Shown here in pieces: positions 26,516-35,878 of a stretch of DNA of 64,000 bases. The stretch's first letter is position 1. Every line of letters begins with the position of its first letter. The position numbers and the translations under genes are program-made. Below the pieces are notes generated by a model, which did not search any database, had not been told where the DNA came from, and saw only the letters and a list, made by a program, of their open reading frames with translations. The DNA comes from Maridesulfovibrio ferrireducens (GTDB taxonomy: Bacteria; Desulfobacterota; Desulfovibrionia; Desulfovibrionales; Desulfovibrionaceae). The stretch spans positions 1 through 64,000 of the forward strand of contig NZ_JAEINN010000007.1 of NCBI RefSeq assembly GCF_016342405.1, read 5' to 3'.

Positions 26516-27277
26516 ATGCTTAAGATAGAAGACTTGCACGTCAAGATTGGCGACAAGGAGGTCATCACAGGCCTCAACTTACATATAAAAGAAGGGGAAA
26601 CCTTTATCCTTTTCGGACCTAACGGATCTGGAAAGACTTCATTATTAATGACTCTTATGGGGTTCAGTAATTACGAAGTGACTAAAGGTAAAATTGTTTT
26701 CAAGGGCGAAGATATTACATACGCCCCCATTTATGAACGTGCCCGCCTCGGAGTAGGCATGTCATTTCAGCGTCCTCCCACCATCCATGGACTTAAAACC
26801 AGACATTTAGTTGAAATGTGTGGAAACGGTTCGAAAGTTGATGTTGAAAGGCTGGCTGAAAAAGTAAATATGAAAACTTTTCTTGACCGTGATATTAACT
26901 CCGGTTTTTCCGGCGGTGAAATAAAGCGGTCTGAGTTGCTCCAGTTGATGGCTCAAAACCCTGATATGCTTCTTTTTGATGAACCTGAATCCGGTGTTGA
27001 TCTTGAAAACATGCACCTTATCGGTAAGATGGTCCGTACTCTCCTTGACGGCGAAATTCGCCCGGGAGTGGATCTTAGCATGAAAGAGCAGAAAGAAAGA
27101 GGCTCCAGAACTTGCGGACTTATTATCACGCATACCGGTCATATTCTCGACTATATTAACGCTGACCGTGGACAGGTCCTTTACAACGGACACCTCTGCT
27201 GTGAAGCCAGACCTCGCGACATTCTGGAACATATCCGTAAATATGGTTATCAAGAATGCGTTAAGTGCTTGAAGTAG
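26516..27277 (+). CDS. sufC: SufC-type Fe-S assembly ATPase
   Basis: 253 residues. ABC ATPase with Walker A GPNGSGKT (34-41), a SufC-like Q-loop region (VGMSFQRPPTIHGLK), ABC signature FSGGEIKR and Walker B MLLFDEPESGVD. The SGGE signature and EPESGVD sequence are typical of SufC rather than transporters. It drives the SufB scaffold in building iron-sulfur clusters. Only sufB follows (26 bases later), with no sufD, sufS, sufE or sufU, which is the minimal SufCB/SMS arrangement of anaerobes and archaea. Confidence 0.93.
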   Translation: MLKIEDLHVKIGDKEVITGLNLHIKEGETFILFGPNGSGKTSLLMTLMGFSNYEVTKGKIVFKGEDITYAPIYERARLGVGMSFQRPPTIHGLKTRHLVEMCGNGSKVDVERLAEKVNMKTFLDRDINSGFSGGEIKRSELLQLMAQNPDMLLFDEPESGVDLENMHLIGKMVRTLLDGEIRPGVDLSMKEQKERGSRTCGLIITHTGHILDYINADRGQVLYNGHLCCEARPRDILEHIRKYGYQECVKCLK

Positions 27278-27303
27278 AAGCATAAACTCCACGGAGGAAC
27301 ATT

Positions 27304-28464
27304 ATGAAAAAAGTCGATCTCAATTTATATAAATTTGATGGCCTTGAACACGATGCCGTAGCTGATCTATCTACTTTAAATAATGAAGATAAAGAACAGT
27401 TACTCATGGCTGGTGTTGATGTAGATTCTGAAGAAACTAGTGGAACTTTTTTGCAAGTTGACCACTCAAATGTCCATTGTGATTCAACCAATAAAGACGT
27501 TGAAGTTATGGATATCAAAAAAGCTCTGGAAAAGTATGATGGTCTTCCAGATTATTATTTTAAGCTGATTGATCAAGATAAAGATGAATTTACAAAATCA
27601 GCCGCTGATAATCTTCACGGCGGATATTTCATACGCACTAAAAAAGGTGCAAAAATTAAAGCACCTGTACAATCATGTTTGTTCTTGAAGGCTGAGCAAT
27701 CCGGTCAGAATATTCATAACATCATTGTTGTAGAAGAAGACTCAGAGATTCAGATTCTTACCGGTTGCGCTGCGGCACATAGCAAATTCACCGGAGCTCA
27801 TTTCGGTATCTCTGAAATTTACGTGAAGAAAGGCGGCAAGCTAACCTTCACAATGGTTCATAACTGGGGCGAAAACGTCACAGTTCGTCCTAGAACAGCA
27901 GGGGTTGTTGAAGAGGGCGGAGTTTTTATTAATAATTACGTACTGCTCAAAAAAGTTAAAGATATGCAATCCTACCCGACCATTTATCTTAATGGTGAAG
28001 GAGCAGTTGCTCGTTTTAACTCTGTTTTGGTTGCACCTGAAGGTTCTCATCTTGATTCAGGTACCCGCATTATTCAGAATGCGCCAAATACAAGAGGCGA
28101 AATTATTTCCCGTACTATCACAACAGGTGGAACAATTATTTCCCGCGGCCATATTCAGGGGAATAATGCTCCGGCACGCGGTCATCTTGAGTGTCAGGGA
28201 CTGCTTCTCGGTGGCGGGATAATTCACGCTGTTCCAGAGCTGGAAGCGACTGTGGAAGGCGTTGAGCTCTCTCATGAGGCTGCTGTAGGTAAAATTGCTC
28301 AGGAAGAGATTGAATACCTGATGGCACGCGGGATGGATGAGGACGAAGCGACTTCAACCATTGTGCGTGGGTTCCTGAATGTTGATGATATGAAGTTGCC
28401 TAAAAAACTTCAGATTGAAATTGACAAGCAGATTGCAGAACTTGATTCAAGTAACGCTATGTAA
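27304..28464 (+). CDS. sufB: SufB/SufD-family Fe-S scaffold protein
   Basis: 386 residues, shorter than E. coli SufB (about 495). The family beta-helix core is clear: HNWGENVTVRPRT, NAPNTRGEIISRT, then ECQGLLLGGG and the C-terminal ELSHEAAVGKI and YLMARGMDEDEA motifs that dock SufC. It should bind nascent Fe-S clusters and form a SufB2C2 complex with the upstream ATPase. Annotation as sufB follows from the absence of a second copy; the sequence is of the short SmsB type. GGAGG lies seven bases before the ATG; a terminator follows. Confidence 0.9.
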   Translation: MKKVDLNLYKFDGLEHDAVADLSTLNNEDKEQLLMAGVDVDSEETSGTFLQVDHSNVHCDSTNKDVEVMDIKKALEKYDGLPDYYFKLIDQDKDEFTKSAADNLHGGYFIRTKKGAKIKAPVQSCLFLKAEQSGQNIHNIIVVEEDSEIQILTGCAAAHSKFTGAHFGISEIYVKKGGKLTFTMVHNWGENVTVRPRTAGVVEEGGVFINNYVLLKKVKDMQSYPTIYLNGEGAVARFNSVLVAPEGSHLDSGTRIIQNAPNTRGEIISRTITTGGTIISRGHIQGNNAPARGHLECQGLLLGGGIIHAVPELEATVEGVELSHEAAVGKIAQEEIEYLMARGMDEDEATSTIVRGFLNVDDMKLPKKLQIEIDKQIAELDSSNAM

Positions 28465-28489
28465 TTTATCATTCAATATTGTTTTTATT

Positions 28490-28523
28490 AAAGTGTCTTT
28501 CCTTAGGGAGAGGCACTTTTTTT
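28490..28523 (+). terminator. Terminator after sufB
   Basis: AAAGTGTCTTTCC (28490-28502) pairs with GGAGAGGCACTTT (28507-28519) with G-U pairs, loop TTAG, followed by a T-run. Confidence 0.8.
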
Positions 28524-28656
28524 ATGATTTAATAATCAAATTGGAAAATTCAACAAGAGCATGAATAGACAAGATCAAAAGTTTTCCATATAAAAATTAA
28601 ACGTTATTCTAACTGCTTAAATTTATTGAAAAGTAAACATACTATTAGGAATTAAA

Positions 28657-29106
28657 ATGCCCGGATATAGAGTACATATCAGCGGAGCGATTGTCGCTGG
28701 ACTTTTGGTTCTTTTACTGTTGGTTAACATCGGAATGTATATTATTGATCCGCAGCAGGTTGCTATTTTGATAGTGCTGTGTGTTCTCGGCGCGCTTTTC
28801 CCTGATATTGATACAGATTCAAAGGGGAAACGGATTTTTTATTCGGGGATGCTGATTCTGTCGCTTGCGTTGATTTATTTTGAAGAATTTAGGTGGGCGG
28901 CATATCTTGGGGTTTTAGCCATACTGCCGGGGGTAAGCGCTCATCGCGGATGGACGCATACTTGGTGGGCTATGCTGTTAGTTCCCATGCCCATGCTGGT
29001 GTTACCTTATTATGTTTATGGTCAGCAGTTTCCAACTTTATTTCCATATTATGTTGCGTTTGTGACAGGATATTTCTCTCATCTGCTGCTGGATAAAGAG
29101 TTTTAA
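28657..29106 (+). CDS. YdjM-like membrane metal-dependent hydrolase
   Basis: 149 residues with four hydrophobic segments (about 8-28, 35-50, 63-90, 100-120). Metal-ligand-like residues lie where the YdjM/DUF457 family has them: an N-terminal His (YRVHISGAI), FPDIDTDSKG near 50, and HRGWTHTWW near 96-104, then HLLLDKEF at the end. This family is described as membrane-bound zinc-type hydrolases of unknown substrate. It stands alone, convergent with the glycosyltransferase gene. Confidence 0.75.
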   Translation: MPGYRVHISGAIVAGLLVLLLLVNIGMYIIDPQQVAILIVLCVLGALFPDIDTDSKGKRIFYSGMLILSLALIYFEEFRWAAYLGVLAILPGVSAHRGWTHTWWAMLLVPMPMLVLPYYVYGQQFPTLFPYYVAFVTGYFSHLLLDKEF

Positions 29107-29124
29107 GCAAACTTATTGGAAGCT

Positions 29125-30216
29125 TTATTCTTCAATCAGGTCAATTAATTTTCCAAGAACGAGTGGAGTGTTGAATTTATTTAACACTCTTTCTCTACCC
29201 GCTTTACCCATTTTATTGCGTAATCCAGCATCTAAAATTAGTTTTTCAAGGGCAGATGCCAGCTGTGATGAATCTTTAGATGGAACAAGAATTCCGGTTT
29301 TACCGTTCTTTACTACTTCCGGATTGGAACTGATTTCAAAACCGACAACTGGTTTTTCAAGAGTCATGGCTTCAACAAGTGCGTAACCGAATCCTTCCCA
29401 TAACGACGGCAGGCAGAATATATCTTGAGAAGCGTAGAACGACTTCATGTCTTCAATAAAACCTATAAAATCAACAACATCAGACACACCGCGTTTTGCG
29501 GAGTAGTCTTTAAGCTCCTTTTCCATTTCACCTTTTCCGGCGATTAGGATTCGGAAATTAAGCCCTTTCTTTTTAAGAATTACAGCTGCTTCAATCAGAA
29601 ATTTTTGTCCTTTTTGGGCTGTCAGTCTCGCTGCATTACCAATGATTACTTCATCACCTAATCGAGTATAAATCCGTTCACTTGGCTGACTGTCAAACTC
29701 AGCCACATCGAAGCCGTTATGGATTAATCTGATTTTTGATTCGTCTATAAGATTCTTATTGTTGATAAGAACTGTGCGTTTGGTTTCAAGCGAATTAACG
29801 ATTAAACGATCAACAACTTTTGAGAATATCTGTCTGTTGAGGAAACTGTTTTTGACAGAAACTGCAATTCCACGGCGATAAATAACCTTGGAAACACCTG
29901 CACATTTGGCTGCAAAACCACCGCTTTTAACGTCAGAGGGTAGGGCGGTGATAACCGTTTTTATGTCATTTTGCTGAAAAAAAGATTTAAGGCGTAGCAT
30001 TATGGCTGGATTTAAAAACGAAAGATTGCCTATGGATTCACTGTGAAGAGTGATTCCCGGTTCGTTTTCTAATCTTTTTTTGAGTTCTGAGTTGTGATTT
30101 GTAACAACAAAAACTCGATATCCTTTGTCCCGCAGGAGCAGGGAAAAATGGTGATTCCATTTTTCCCCGCCGCCCCACGCTTTATTACTATTAAAAAAAC
30201 AAACGTTTTGATTCAC
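29125..30216 (-). CDS. Glycosyltransferase family 4 (GT-B)
   Basis: 363 residues. Two Rossmann lobes: the N-terminal one starts NSNKAWGGGEKWNHHF (acceptor lobe) and the C-terminal one has the donor-site motif SLWEGFGYALVEAM with E-x7-E spacing, plus IGNAARLTAQKGQKFLIEA. This is a retaining GT4 enzyme that transfers a sugar from a nucleotide donor, probably to lipopolysaccharide or another glycan; donor and acceptor cannot be read from sequence. Its start coincides with the stop of the succinyl-CoA synthetase gene (one-base overlap), so they are co-transcribed although functionally unrelated. Confidence 0.88.
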   Translation of the reverse strand: MNQNVCFFNSNKAWGGGEKWNHHFSLLLRDKGYRVFVVTNHNSELKKRLENEPGITLHSESIGNLSFLNPAIMLRLKSFFQQNDIKTVITALPSDVKSGGFAAKCAGVSKVIYRRGIAVSVKNSFLNRQIFSKVVDRLIVNSLETKRTVLINNKNLIDESKIRLIHNGFDVAEFDSQPSERIYTRLGDEVIIGNAARLTAQKGQKFLIEAAVILKKKGLNFRILIAGKGEMEKELKDYSAKRGVSDVVDFIGFIEDMKSFYASQDIFCLPSLWEGFGYALVEAMTLEKPVVGFEISSNPEVVKNGKTGILVPSKDSSQLASALEKLILDAGLRNKMGKAGRERVLNKFNTPLVLGKLIDLIEE

Positions 30217-32306
30217 TATAATTTTATTCCGAGAGCGTCCGCTGTGAGCTGTGGAATTGATTCAAGGCTTGGGCAGACCGTGAAACCTGCTGAACGCATT
30301 TTTTCCAGTTTGCCTTGAACTCCGGTACCTTCCTGCAAAATTGCACCTGCATGACCGAGACGTTTCCCGGGAGGTGCGGTCTGCCCAGCAATAAAGGAAA
30401 GTACGGGTTTGTCAAACCCTGTTTTGATTACATAGTCAGCCAAATCCTGCTCAGCGGTTCCCCCGATTTCACCGAGAACCATGACAGCCTTGGTTTCATC
30501 GTGGTTACGCAGCATTTCGAACATATCGGCAAAAGTGGTTCCGATGTAAGAATCCCCACCGATTCCGACACTAAGTGATTGCCCGATTCCAACTTGGTTT
30601 AAGCGGTCGGCAACTTCATAGGTAAGGGTTCCGCTTCGAGAAAGGACAGCGACAGGTCCGGGTGAGAATGGTGTTGTCGGTAATATTCCTATTTTAGTCT
30701 GACCGGGAACGATCAGTCCGGGAGTATTGGGACCGACTACACGGGTTTTGCCGCCTTTTATCTGTTCAAGGACATTCAGCATTGAACTCTGAACAATGCC
30801 TTCAGTGATGCACACAACCCAGGGAATTTCACATGACGCAGCTTCCAGGATTGCATCGGTCGCAAGCTTGGGCGGCACGAAAATGATGCTCGCACCTATT
30901 TCGTGATGGAGTTGCGCTTCTTTTATGCTGTTATAAACCGGTACACCTAAAACTTCCTGACCGCCTTTAAACGGTGTTACTCCGGCAACAATGTTGCTTC
31001 CGTATTCGAGCATGAGCCGTGTGTGCAGACGTCCTTCCTGTCCGGTGATGCCCTGCACAAGTATGGGAGTGTCTTTGTCAATTTCAAAAATGCTTGAAGA
31101 TTTGTATCCAACATCTACAGGTGTTGATTCCGGCATTGCTGAAATCGGTTCTGCAAATTCTATTACCGGAGCATTCGCTGGTTTAAGTGTCCGCAGAATT
31201 TCGACAGCTTCATTCATATTATGGGCACGATGCAGTTTGTCGCTGTTGAGATCTTTAAGGATTTTAAGCCCTATATCCGCGCTGTTGCCGGACATGCGGA
31301 CCACTATAGGTTTTTCGGGTGCTTTTCCTCCAAGGGCGGCAACCAGTGCCTTGGCAACTAATTCGCAGGAAAGTATTCCTCCGAACAGGTTAATGAAAAT
31401 TGCTTCAACCTGTTCATCCTTAAACAACAGCTCTAAAGCGGTTTCAATACGTTTTTGATCCGCTGCTCCGCCAAGGTCTAAAAAGTTGGCTGCCGGTAGC
31501 TTAGAGAAGTTGAGAGCATCCATTGATGCCATAGCGAGTCCTGCACCGTTGGCAATTAATCCTACCCATCCTTTTAGCGAAACAAAGCTCATTCCCGCAT
31601 CACGGGCGATGTTTTCTTCACGGGTTGAATGCTCAGGCTGGTAAAAACGTTCGAAGGCCGGATTGATATCAACGATATTATCGTCCATTTCAATTTTACC
31701 ATCGAGAGCGAGCAGTTTGCCGTATCCGGTTAAAGCCAGAGGATTGATTTCGGCAAGTAGTAAGCCGTAATCAATCATTGTTTTATATAAGTTGGTAACT
31801 ATGGTATTGAAATCACCAAAAAGCTCTTTGGCCAGTCCGATGTGAAAAAATGCGGCTCTGATTTGATTCGGCTGCAATCCACCGGGTAGGCTTATTTCTT
31901 GGACCAGAAGGTTTTCAGGCCCCATATTTTCAATTTCAACACCGCCTTCACGTCCTACAGTCATTATAACTTTGCGGCGCTGTCTTGAAAGGGTGAGAGA
32001 AAGATAAAATTCTTGACGGATATCAACTGCCGGTTCTGCTCTGATAAAGGGAACTTTATTTCCTTTGATCTCCATTGATAAAATTTGACGAGCAGTTTTT
32101 TCATACTCTTCCCGTGAATCTACTTTTTGAATTCCACCAGCTTTACCACGTCCCCCGACCGGGACCTGTGCTTTTAGAATCCAAGGTAAAGGAAAGTAGG
32201 GTTCTAATGCGGGAAGATCTTTCAGGGTTATTTTGACACCTGTCGGAACAGGAATTCTGGCGGCCTCTTTAAGTAGTGTCTTGCTGAGATGTTCATTGAG
32301 CAGCAT
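30216..32306 (-). CDS. Succinyl-CoA synthetase, beta and alpha subunits fused
   Basis: 696 residues. Residues 1-380 are the beta (SucC) ATP-grasp and CoA-ligase part (AQVPVGGRGKAGGIQ, LAEINPLALT, NLFGGIL); residues about 405-696 are the alpha (SucD) part (ILVQGITGQEGRLHTRLMLE, VGPNTPGLI, SRSGTLTYEV), with the phosphorylated His652 in GHAGAI. All catalytic parts are intact. It makes or uses succinyl-CoA with ATP/ADP. Separate subunits are the norm; the one-chain beta-alpha order occurs in some Desulfovibrio relatives. ADP-forming acyl-CoA synthetase of similar layout is the alternative, but there the alpha part comes first. Confidence 0.88.
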   Translation of the reverse strand: MLLNEHLSKTLLKEAARIPVPTGVKITLKDLPALEPYFPLPWILKAQVPVGGRGKAGGIQKVDSREEYEKTARQILSMEIKGNKVPFIRAEPAVDIRQEFYLSLTLSRQRRKVIMTVGREGGVEIENMGPENLLVQEISLPGGLQPNQIRAAFFHIGLAKELFGDFNTIVTNLYKTMIDYGLLLAEINPLALTGYGKLLALDGKIEMDDNIVDINPAFERFYQPEHSTREENIARDAGMSFVSLKGWVGLIANGAGLAMASMDALNFSKLPAANFLDLGGAADQKRIETALELLFKDEQVEAIFINLFGGILSCELVAKALVAALGGKAPEKPIVVRMSGNSADIGLKILKDLNSDKLHRAHNMNEAVEILRTLKPANAPVIEFAEPISAMPESTPVDVGYKSSSIFEIDKDTPILVQGITGQEGRLHTRLMLEYGSNIVAGVTPFKGGQEVLGVPVYNSIKEAQLHHEIGASIIFVPPKLATDAILEAASCEIPWVVCITEGIVQSSMLNVLEQIKGGKTRVVGPNTPGLIVPGQTKIGILPTTPFSPGPVAVLSRSGTLTYEVADRLNQVGIGQSLSVGIGGDSYIGTTFADMFEMLRNHDETKAVMVLGEIGGTAEQDLADYVIKTGFDKPVLSFIAGQTAPPGKRLGHAGAILQEGTGVQGKLEKMRSAGFTVCPSLESIPQLTADALGIKL

Positions 32307-32631
32307 AATCCCTCCAGCACGGCTACGGTTATAACTTCAAGAGTTAATTTAAATTAATAATCTCAGGCAAAAGACATTAAAGCAGAATGAAGATGGTTAA
32401 CAAAGTAAATCTGCTAGAATATCAATGAGTTTGCTCTGAAACATTTTTCAGATGAGACTAATGCCAATAGCGTATAATGCAAATATATGGCACTCTCAAG
32501 TTTAATTGATAAATACTATTCTGTTTTTTTTTACTAAACAGGTAACGATGTATATATTATGCAGGTTCAGGCCCTAATTAATTAATTTGTGATGATTAAA
32601 TTTTATTGCGAAAAGAGTTCAAGGATAAAAA
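32307..32631. other. Intergenic region without visible gene
   Basis: About 325 AT-rich bases between the divergent succinyl-CoA synthetase gene and the unknown gene at 32632. Promoters for both are expected; I cannot place them. There is no repeat, tRNA or clear hairpin. Confidence 0.5.
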
Positions 32632-33408
32632 ATGGCAGCTTTTAAAGATTTATCAAATGCACTGGCAGATGAAGTCTTAAACGACATGGCAGATAACTTT
32701 TTCGGGGCAAGAAAAGATATCGATGATGCCATTGAGTATTTTGAATCTTTGTCAAAACAGCTTTTTGAAAATGTGGATGAGATTTTTGAATCATGTGCTT
32801 TGCTTCAAAAAGTCTGTCTTGGTGAAGCTGGATATAAAGAGTTTTGGAATTTAGCCGGAATTAATCCTGAGTTTTATAATTTTCCTGAGCAGACAGAATG
32901 TTCTTCTTTTGATGACACACCTTCATTTTCACTGACAAATAAAAGTAAATATAATAAGTGGGTAAGCATTGCATATCATCAGCTTGCCCGTCGTATAGAA
33001 GCTTATATGAACGGATTAATTACTGATAATGAAGCGAATCACGGTCGTAAAATGAGATCCTTAAACCGCATGGATTTTTATCTTTTTGCTGAGGATATTA
33101 ATCGTAAAATCGATAAGGTTAATAAAAATATATCACCTTCTGATGTACTTAAGTTTACAAAATCACTTGATCCGGAAACAGTAGTAAAAGAAAATATCAC
33201 CGGATGTGTGGGGCCGGATTGTTCCGCCATAGACAGTCAAATGGCTTTTAAGCCTATTGTGATTGAAGAGCTGGGTTTACCGGAGTTTCCTGATTTACCT
33301 GACGGTAAACACACACCTCCTTTTATTCAGGATTTTTGTTCACAAATGTATTCAAAGAATAAGTCGCAAGTGAAAGAATTGTTAGAGCAATTACAAAAAA
33401 GCATTTAA
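32632..33408 (+). CDS. Unknown cytoplasmic helical protein
   Basis: 258 residues with a weak ribosome binding site (AAGGAT). No signal peptide, no membrane helix. Predicted to be mostly helical with several cysteines (SCALLQKVCLGEAG, TGCVGPDCSAID), which do not form a recognised metal motif. I do not recognise the family. It is followed after 15 bases by an exported protein gene, so the two probably form an operon. Function unknown. Confidence 0.6.
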   Translation: MAAFKDLSNALADEVLNDMADNFFGARKDIDDAIEYFESLSKQLFENVDEIFESCALLQKVCLGEAGYKEFWNLAGINPEFYNFPEQTECSSFDDTPSFSLTNKSKYNKWVSIAYHQLARRIEAYMNGLITDNEANHGRKMRSLNRMDFYLFAEDINRKIDKVNKNISPSDVLKFTKSLDPETVVKENITGCVGPDCSAIDSQMAFKPIVIEELGLPEFPDLPDGKHTPPFIQDFCSQMYSKNKSQVKELLEQLQKSI

Positions 33409-33423
33409 TTCAGGAGATTTCAG

Positions 33424-33918
33424 ATGAAAAAAGTATTTATTCTATTTGTTTTCGCTCTGGCGATATCTTGCTTGTCCCTATCCGCTTTTGCAGAGTCTGA
33501 AATGGCTGTTCCTGATGTTAAATCAAAGCCGATAACTGTAAGTGATAAGGCTGAAAATCTTAATAAAAAAGAAGGTGTTGCTGTAATAGTAGAGCATTCT
33601 GGAGATGATGAAGTTGGTGGTACTCTGGCTTTAAAGTTAAAGGAAAACTTTAGGAAATCAATGTTGTTCCGATTAGCTGATAAAAAGCAAAAATCAGTAA
33701 GAATTAAAGTTGTTTCAAGTAGTGAATTTAGTGAACGTCCTGAAATAGGTTCGATTTATGCTGTGATCTGGACATTTGCAGCGAGTGAAGATGTCGTTCC
33801 ATTTTATCTTGATAAACGCATAGGCACTGTGAATGCTTTAAACGTTGAAACTACTGCGGCTAAATTAATGAACACAACTGATAAAATTGCGACTCAATAT
33901 AAATTTCTATTTGAATAG
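33424..33918 (+). CDS. Small exported protein of unknown function
   Basis: 164 residues with a signal peptide (about 1-23, ISCLSLSAFAES). AGGAG precedes the ATG. The mature part has a pattern like a periplasmic domain that resembles GNA1162/LPP20-type proteins (VAVIVEHSGDDEVGGTLALKLKE, then FRLADKKQKSVRIKVVS), but I cannot assign it. It is the second gene of a two-gene operon with the helical protein at 32632, and ends 13 bases before a convergent gene. Confidence 0.6.
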   Translation: MKKVFILFVFALAISCLSLSAFAESEMAVPDVKSKPITVSDKAENLNKKEGVAVIVEHSGDDEVGGTLALKLKENFRKSMLFRLADKKQKSVRIKVVSSSEFSERPEIGSIYAVIWTFAASEDVVPFYLDKRIGTVNALNVETTAAKLMNTTDKIATQYKFLFE

Positions 33919-33931
33919 TCTTTCAATATTA

Positions 33932-35083
33932 TCAGGTAGTAATCCCGGATGAAATCTTTTGAGCACGCAAACTTCTAAGCTTTTCTCCTGACTCTTTGCC
34001 TAAGTTTCGATCTTGTTCCGGTAGGCTGACTTTTAATATCTCAGCCAGATTGGTCATTGCGTTTGCCATTGTATCTTCATTTTTGTCTGCGCGGCAAAGA
34101 TCTCTCATGTTTTTCACTAAATCATTCTTGTGGAGTTTTATAAGCAGATCTACTTTTGTGGCCGGCCGTAGCTCTTTATAGTTTCCTGCTTTCATATGCA
34201 GTTCTGCCGCTAACTCTCCGGCTTTTATATATTTGTTCGGAAGAAGCAGCCTCTTGCTGAGTTTAGATGTTAGGGTGATTCCTTTTATATCGTGTCCGTG
34301 GTGAGCCGGCAAAAGTTCTGTTGGAGTTAAAATTTTGCCGAGATCGTGACACATGGCCATCCAGCAGGTGATCGGATTTCCGGCTACTTTATCCATAATT
34401 TCGGAGATATGCCCCAGTACAGATTTGTCATGAAATTTCGGAGGTCCAGCGATGATTTCATCTGAACCGGAGAATTCAGTAAACCATGGTTCAAAGCAAT
34501 TCGCGGCCTGAAGAGTTCTCACAAAATTGCCCGGTTTGTCACTTTTGAGGGCTTTAATTAATTCTACTCCTATTCTGTCAGGAGCTATGTTTGTCAGCCA
34601 CCCTTTTTCAAAAGCTTCCCGCATGCCGGTGATCAGGTCCGGGTGAGCTGTAAAGTCTGGAAATCTGGCCAGAAATGTTGCGGCGCGAAAAACTCTTAAC
34701 GGGTCTGATTTAAATGTTTCTGCGAATGCAGGCCGCAGTGTTTTAGAATATAAATCTTCGAGTCCGTTAGGGTGGGCATACAGTTCTCCATCCTCGTCCA
34801 GAGCGAAGCCGTTTATGGTGAAATCTCTTGCAGACAGGTCGAGATCTATTGTTTCTTCGACCGTTTGTCCTGTTATTCTGGGAAAGGAGAATTCAAATCC
34901 TTTCTGGAAAAATATTTCATAGGATTTGCCGACTGGCTTGGCATATGGGAATTCTTTTTTAAAGTCCTCAACAGAACCGGACGCAACTAAGAAATCAAAA
35001 TCATTCGGTGTTTTTCCTAGGAGTAAGTCCCGGACTGAACCTCCGACCATTAAAATGGATAATGTTTTTTTCTTATTTTTCAT
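33932..35083 (-). CDS. CCA-adding/poly(A) polymerase-type tRNA nucleotidyltransferase with HD domain
   Basis: 383 residues. The class II nucleotidyltransferase head has GGSVRD (14-19) and the metal-binding DFD (28-30), followed by RDFTINGFALDEDGELY, RVFRAATFLARF and a C-terminal HD domain (MCHDLGKILT). This layout matches bacterial Cca proteins with HD phosphohydrolase domain. Poly(A) polymerase I is close in sequence and cannot be fully excluded. No ribosome binding site is clear before the ATG at 35083, so translation may start elsewhere nearby. Its 5' end lies 80 bases from the divergent membrane protein gene. Confidence 0.85.
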   Translation of the reverse strand: MKNKKKTLSILMVGGSVRDLLLGKTPNDFDFLVASGSVEDFKKEFPYAKPVGKSYEIFFQKGFEFSFPRITGQTVEETIDLDLSARDFTINGFALDEDGELYAHPNGLEDLYSKTLRPAFAETFKSDPLRVFRAATFLARFPDFTAHPDLITGMREAFEKGWLTNIAPDRIGVELIKALKSDKPGNFVRTLQAANCFEPWFTEFSGSDEIIAGPPKFHDKSVLGHISEIMDKVAGNPITCWMAMCHDLGKILTPTELLPAHHGHDIKGITLTSKLSKRLLLPNKYIKAGELAAELHMKAGNYKELRPATKVDLLIKLHKNDLVKNMRDLCRADKNEDTMANAMTNLAEILKVSLPEQDRNLGKESGEKLRSLRAQKISSGITT

Positions 35084-35163
35084 ATTGTTGTTTATTCTAT
35101 TCTATATGTAATAAAAGATTAAGAAAACTTGCCAAAATCAATAGAGATGATATCTTATGGGGA

Positions 35164-35853
35164 ATGAAAAACAAAATATTAATATTCATATTGTTGTTGG
35201 CAGGAGTTTTTCTCTTTTTTGCCTTTGATTTTGATAGGTTCTTAACCTTGGATTATTTGAAAAGTTCAAGGCAGGAATTTCAATCTTTTTATGAGCTGTA
35301 TCCATTCGGTTCAATCTTTAGTTTTTTTGTTATTTACGTTGTCATTGTAGGGCTTAATTTGCCGGGGGCCGCCGTACTTGGTCTTGCCGGAGGAGCCCTT
35401 TTCGGTTTTACCGTTGGCGTGGTTACCATCTCTTTTGCCAGCTCTATAGGGGCGACAATTGCCTGTTTTTTTTCGCGCTATTTATTTCGGGACTATGTTC
35501 AGCGTAGGTTTGGAGATAAGCTGGAAAAAGTCAACAACGGAATAAAAAACGAAGGAGCATTCTATCTATTCACAATGCGCCTTATTCCGGCTATTCCTTT
35601 TGTTGTAATTAATCTCGTGATGGGACTTACTCCCATGAGACTCCGGACTTTTTATTGGGTCTCTCAGATCGGAATGCTGCCCGGAACAATGGTTTTTGTG
35701 AACGCCGGAAAGGAGCTTGGTAAAATTTCGTCTGTATCCGGTATTCTTCAACCTAGTTTAATAATTTCTTTTATTATATTAGGTCTGTTTCCACTTTTTG
35801 TCAGAAAAGCAGTTAGTTTCGCAAAAGAACGAAGTATTAATAAAATAACTTAA
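35164..35853 (+). CDS. TVP38/TMEM64 (VTT domain) membrane protein
   Basis: 229 residues from the ATG at 35164; codons before it are shadow of the opposite gene. Five to six hydrophobic segments. The VTT/SNARE-associated motif is visible: GLNLPGAAVLGLAGGALFG, then ASSIGATIACFFSRY and FTMRLIPAIPFVVINLVMG. Bacterial members (YdjX/YdjZ-like, DedA relatives) are integral inner-membrane proteins thought to move lipids. The gene is 25 bases upstream of the two CNBD proteins, in the same direction. Confidence 0.85.
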   Translation: MKNKILIFILLLAGVFLFFAFDFDRFLTLDYLKSSRQEFQSFYELYPFGSIFSFFVIYVVIVGLNLPGAAVLGLAGGALFGFTVGVVTISFASSIGATIACFFSRYLFRDYVQRRFGDKLEKVNNGIKNEGAFYLFTMRLIPAIPFVVINLVMGLTPMRLRTFYWVSQIGMLPGTMVFVNAGKELGKISSVSGILQPSLIISFIILGLFPLFVRKAVSFAKERSINKIT

Positions 35854-35878
35854 TTTTAATAAGGATATTTATTAAAAT

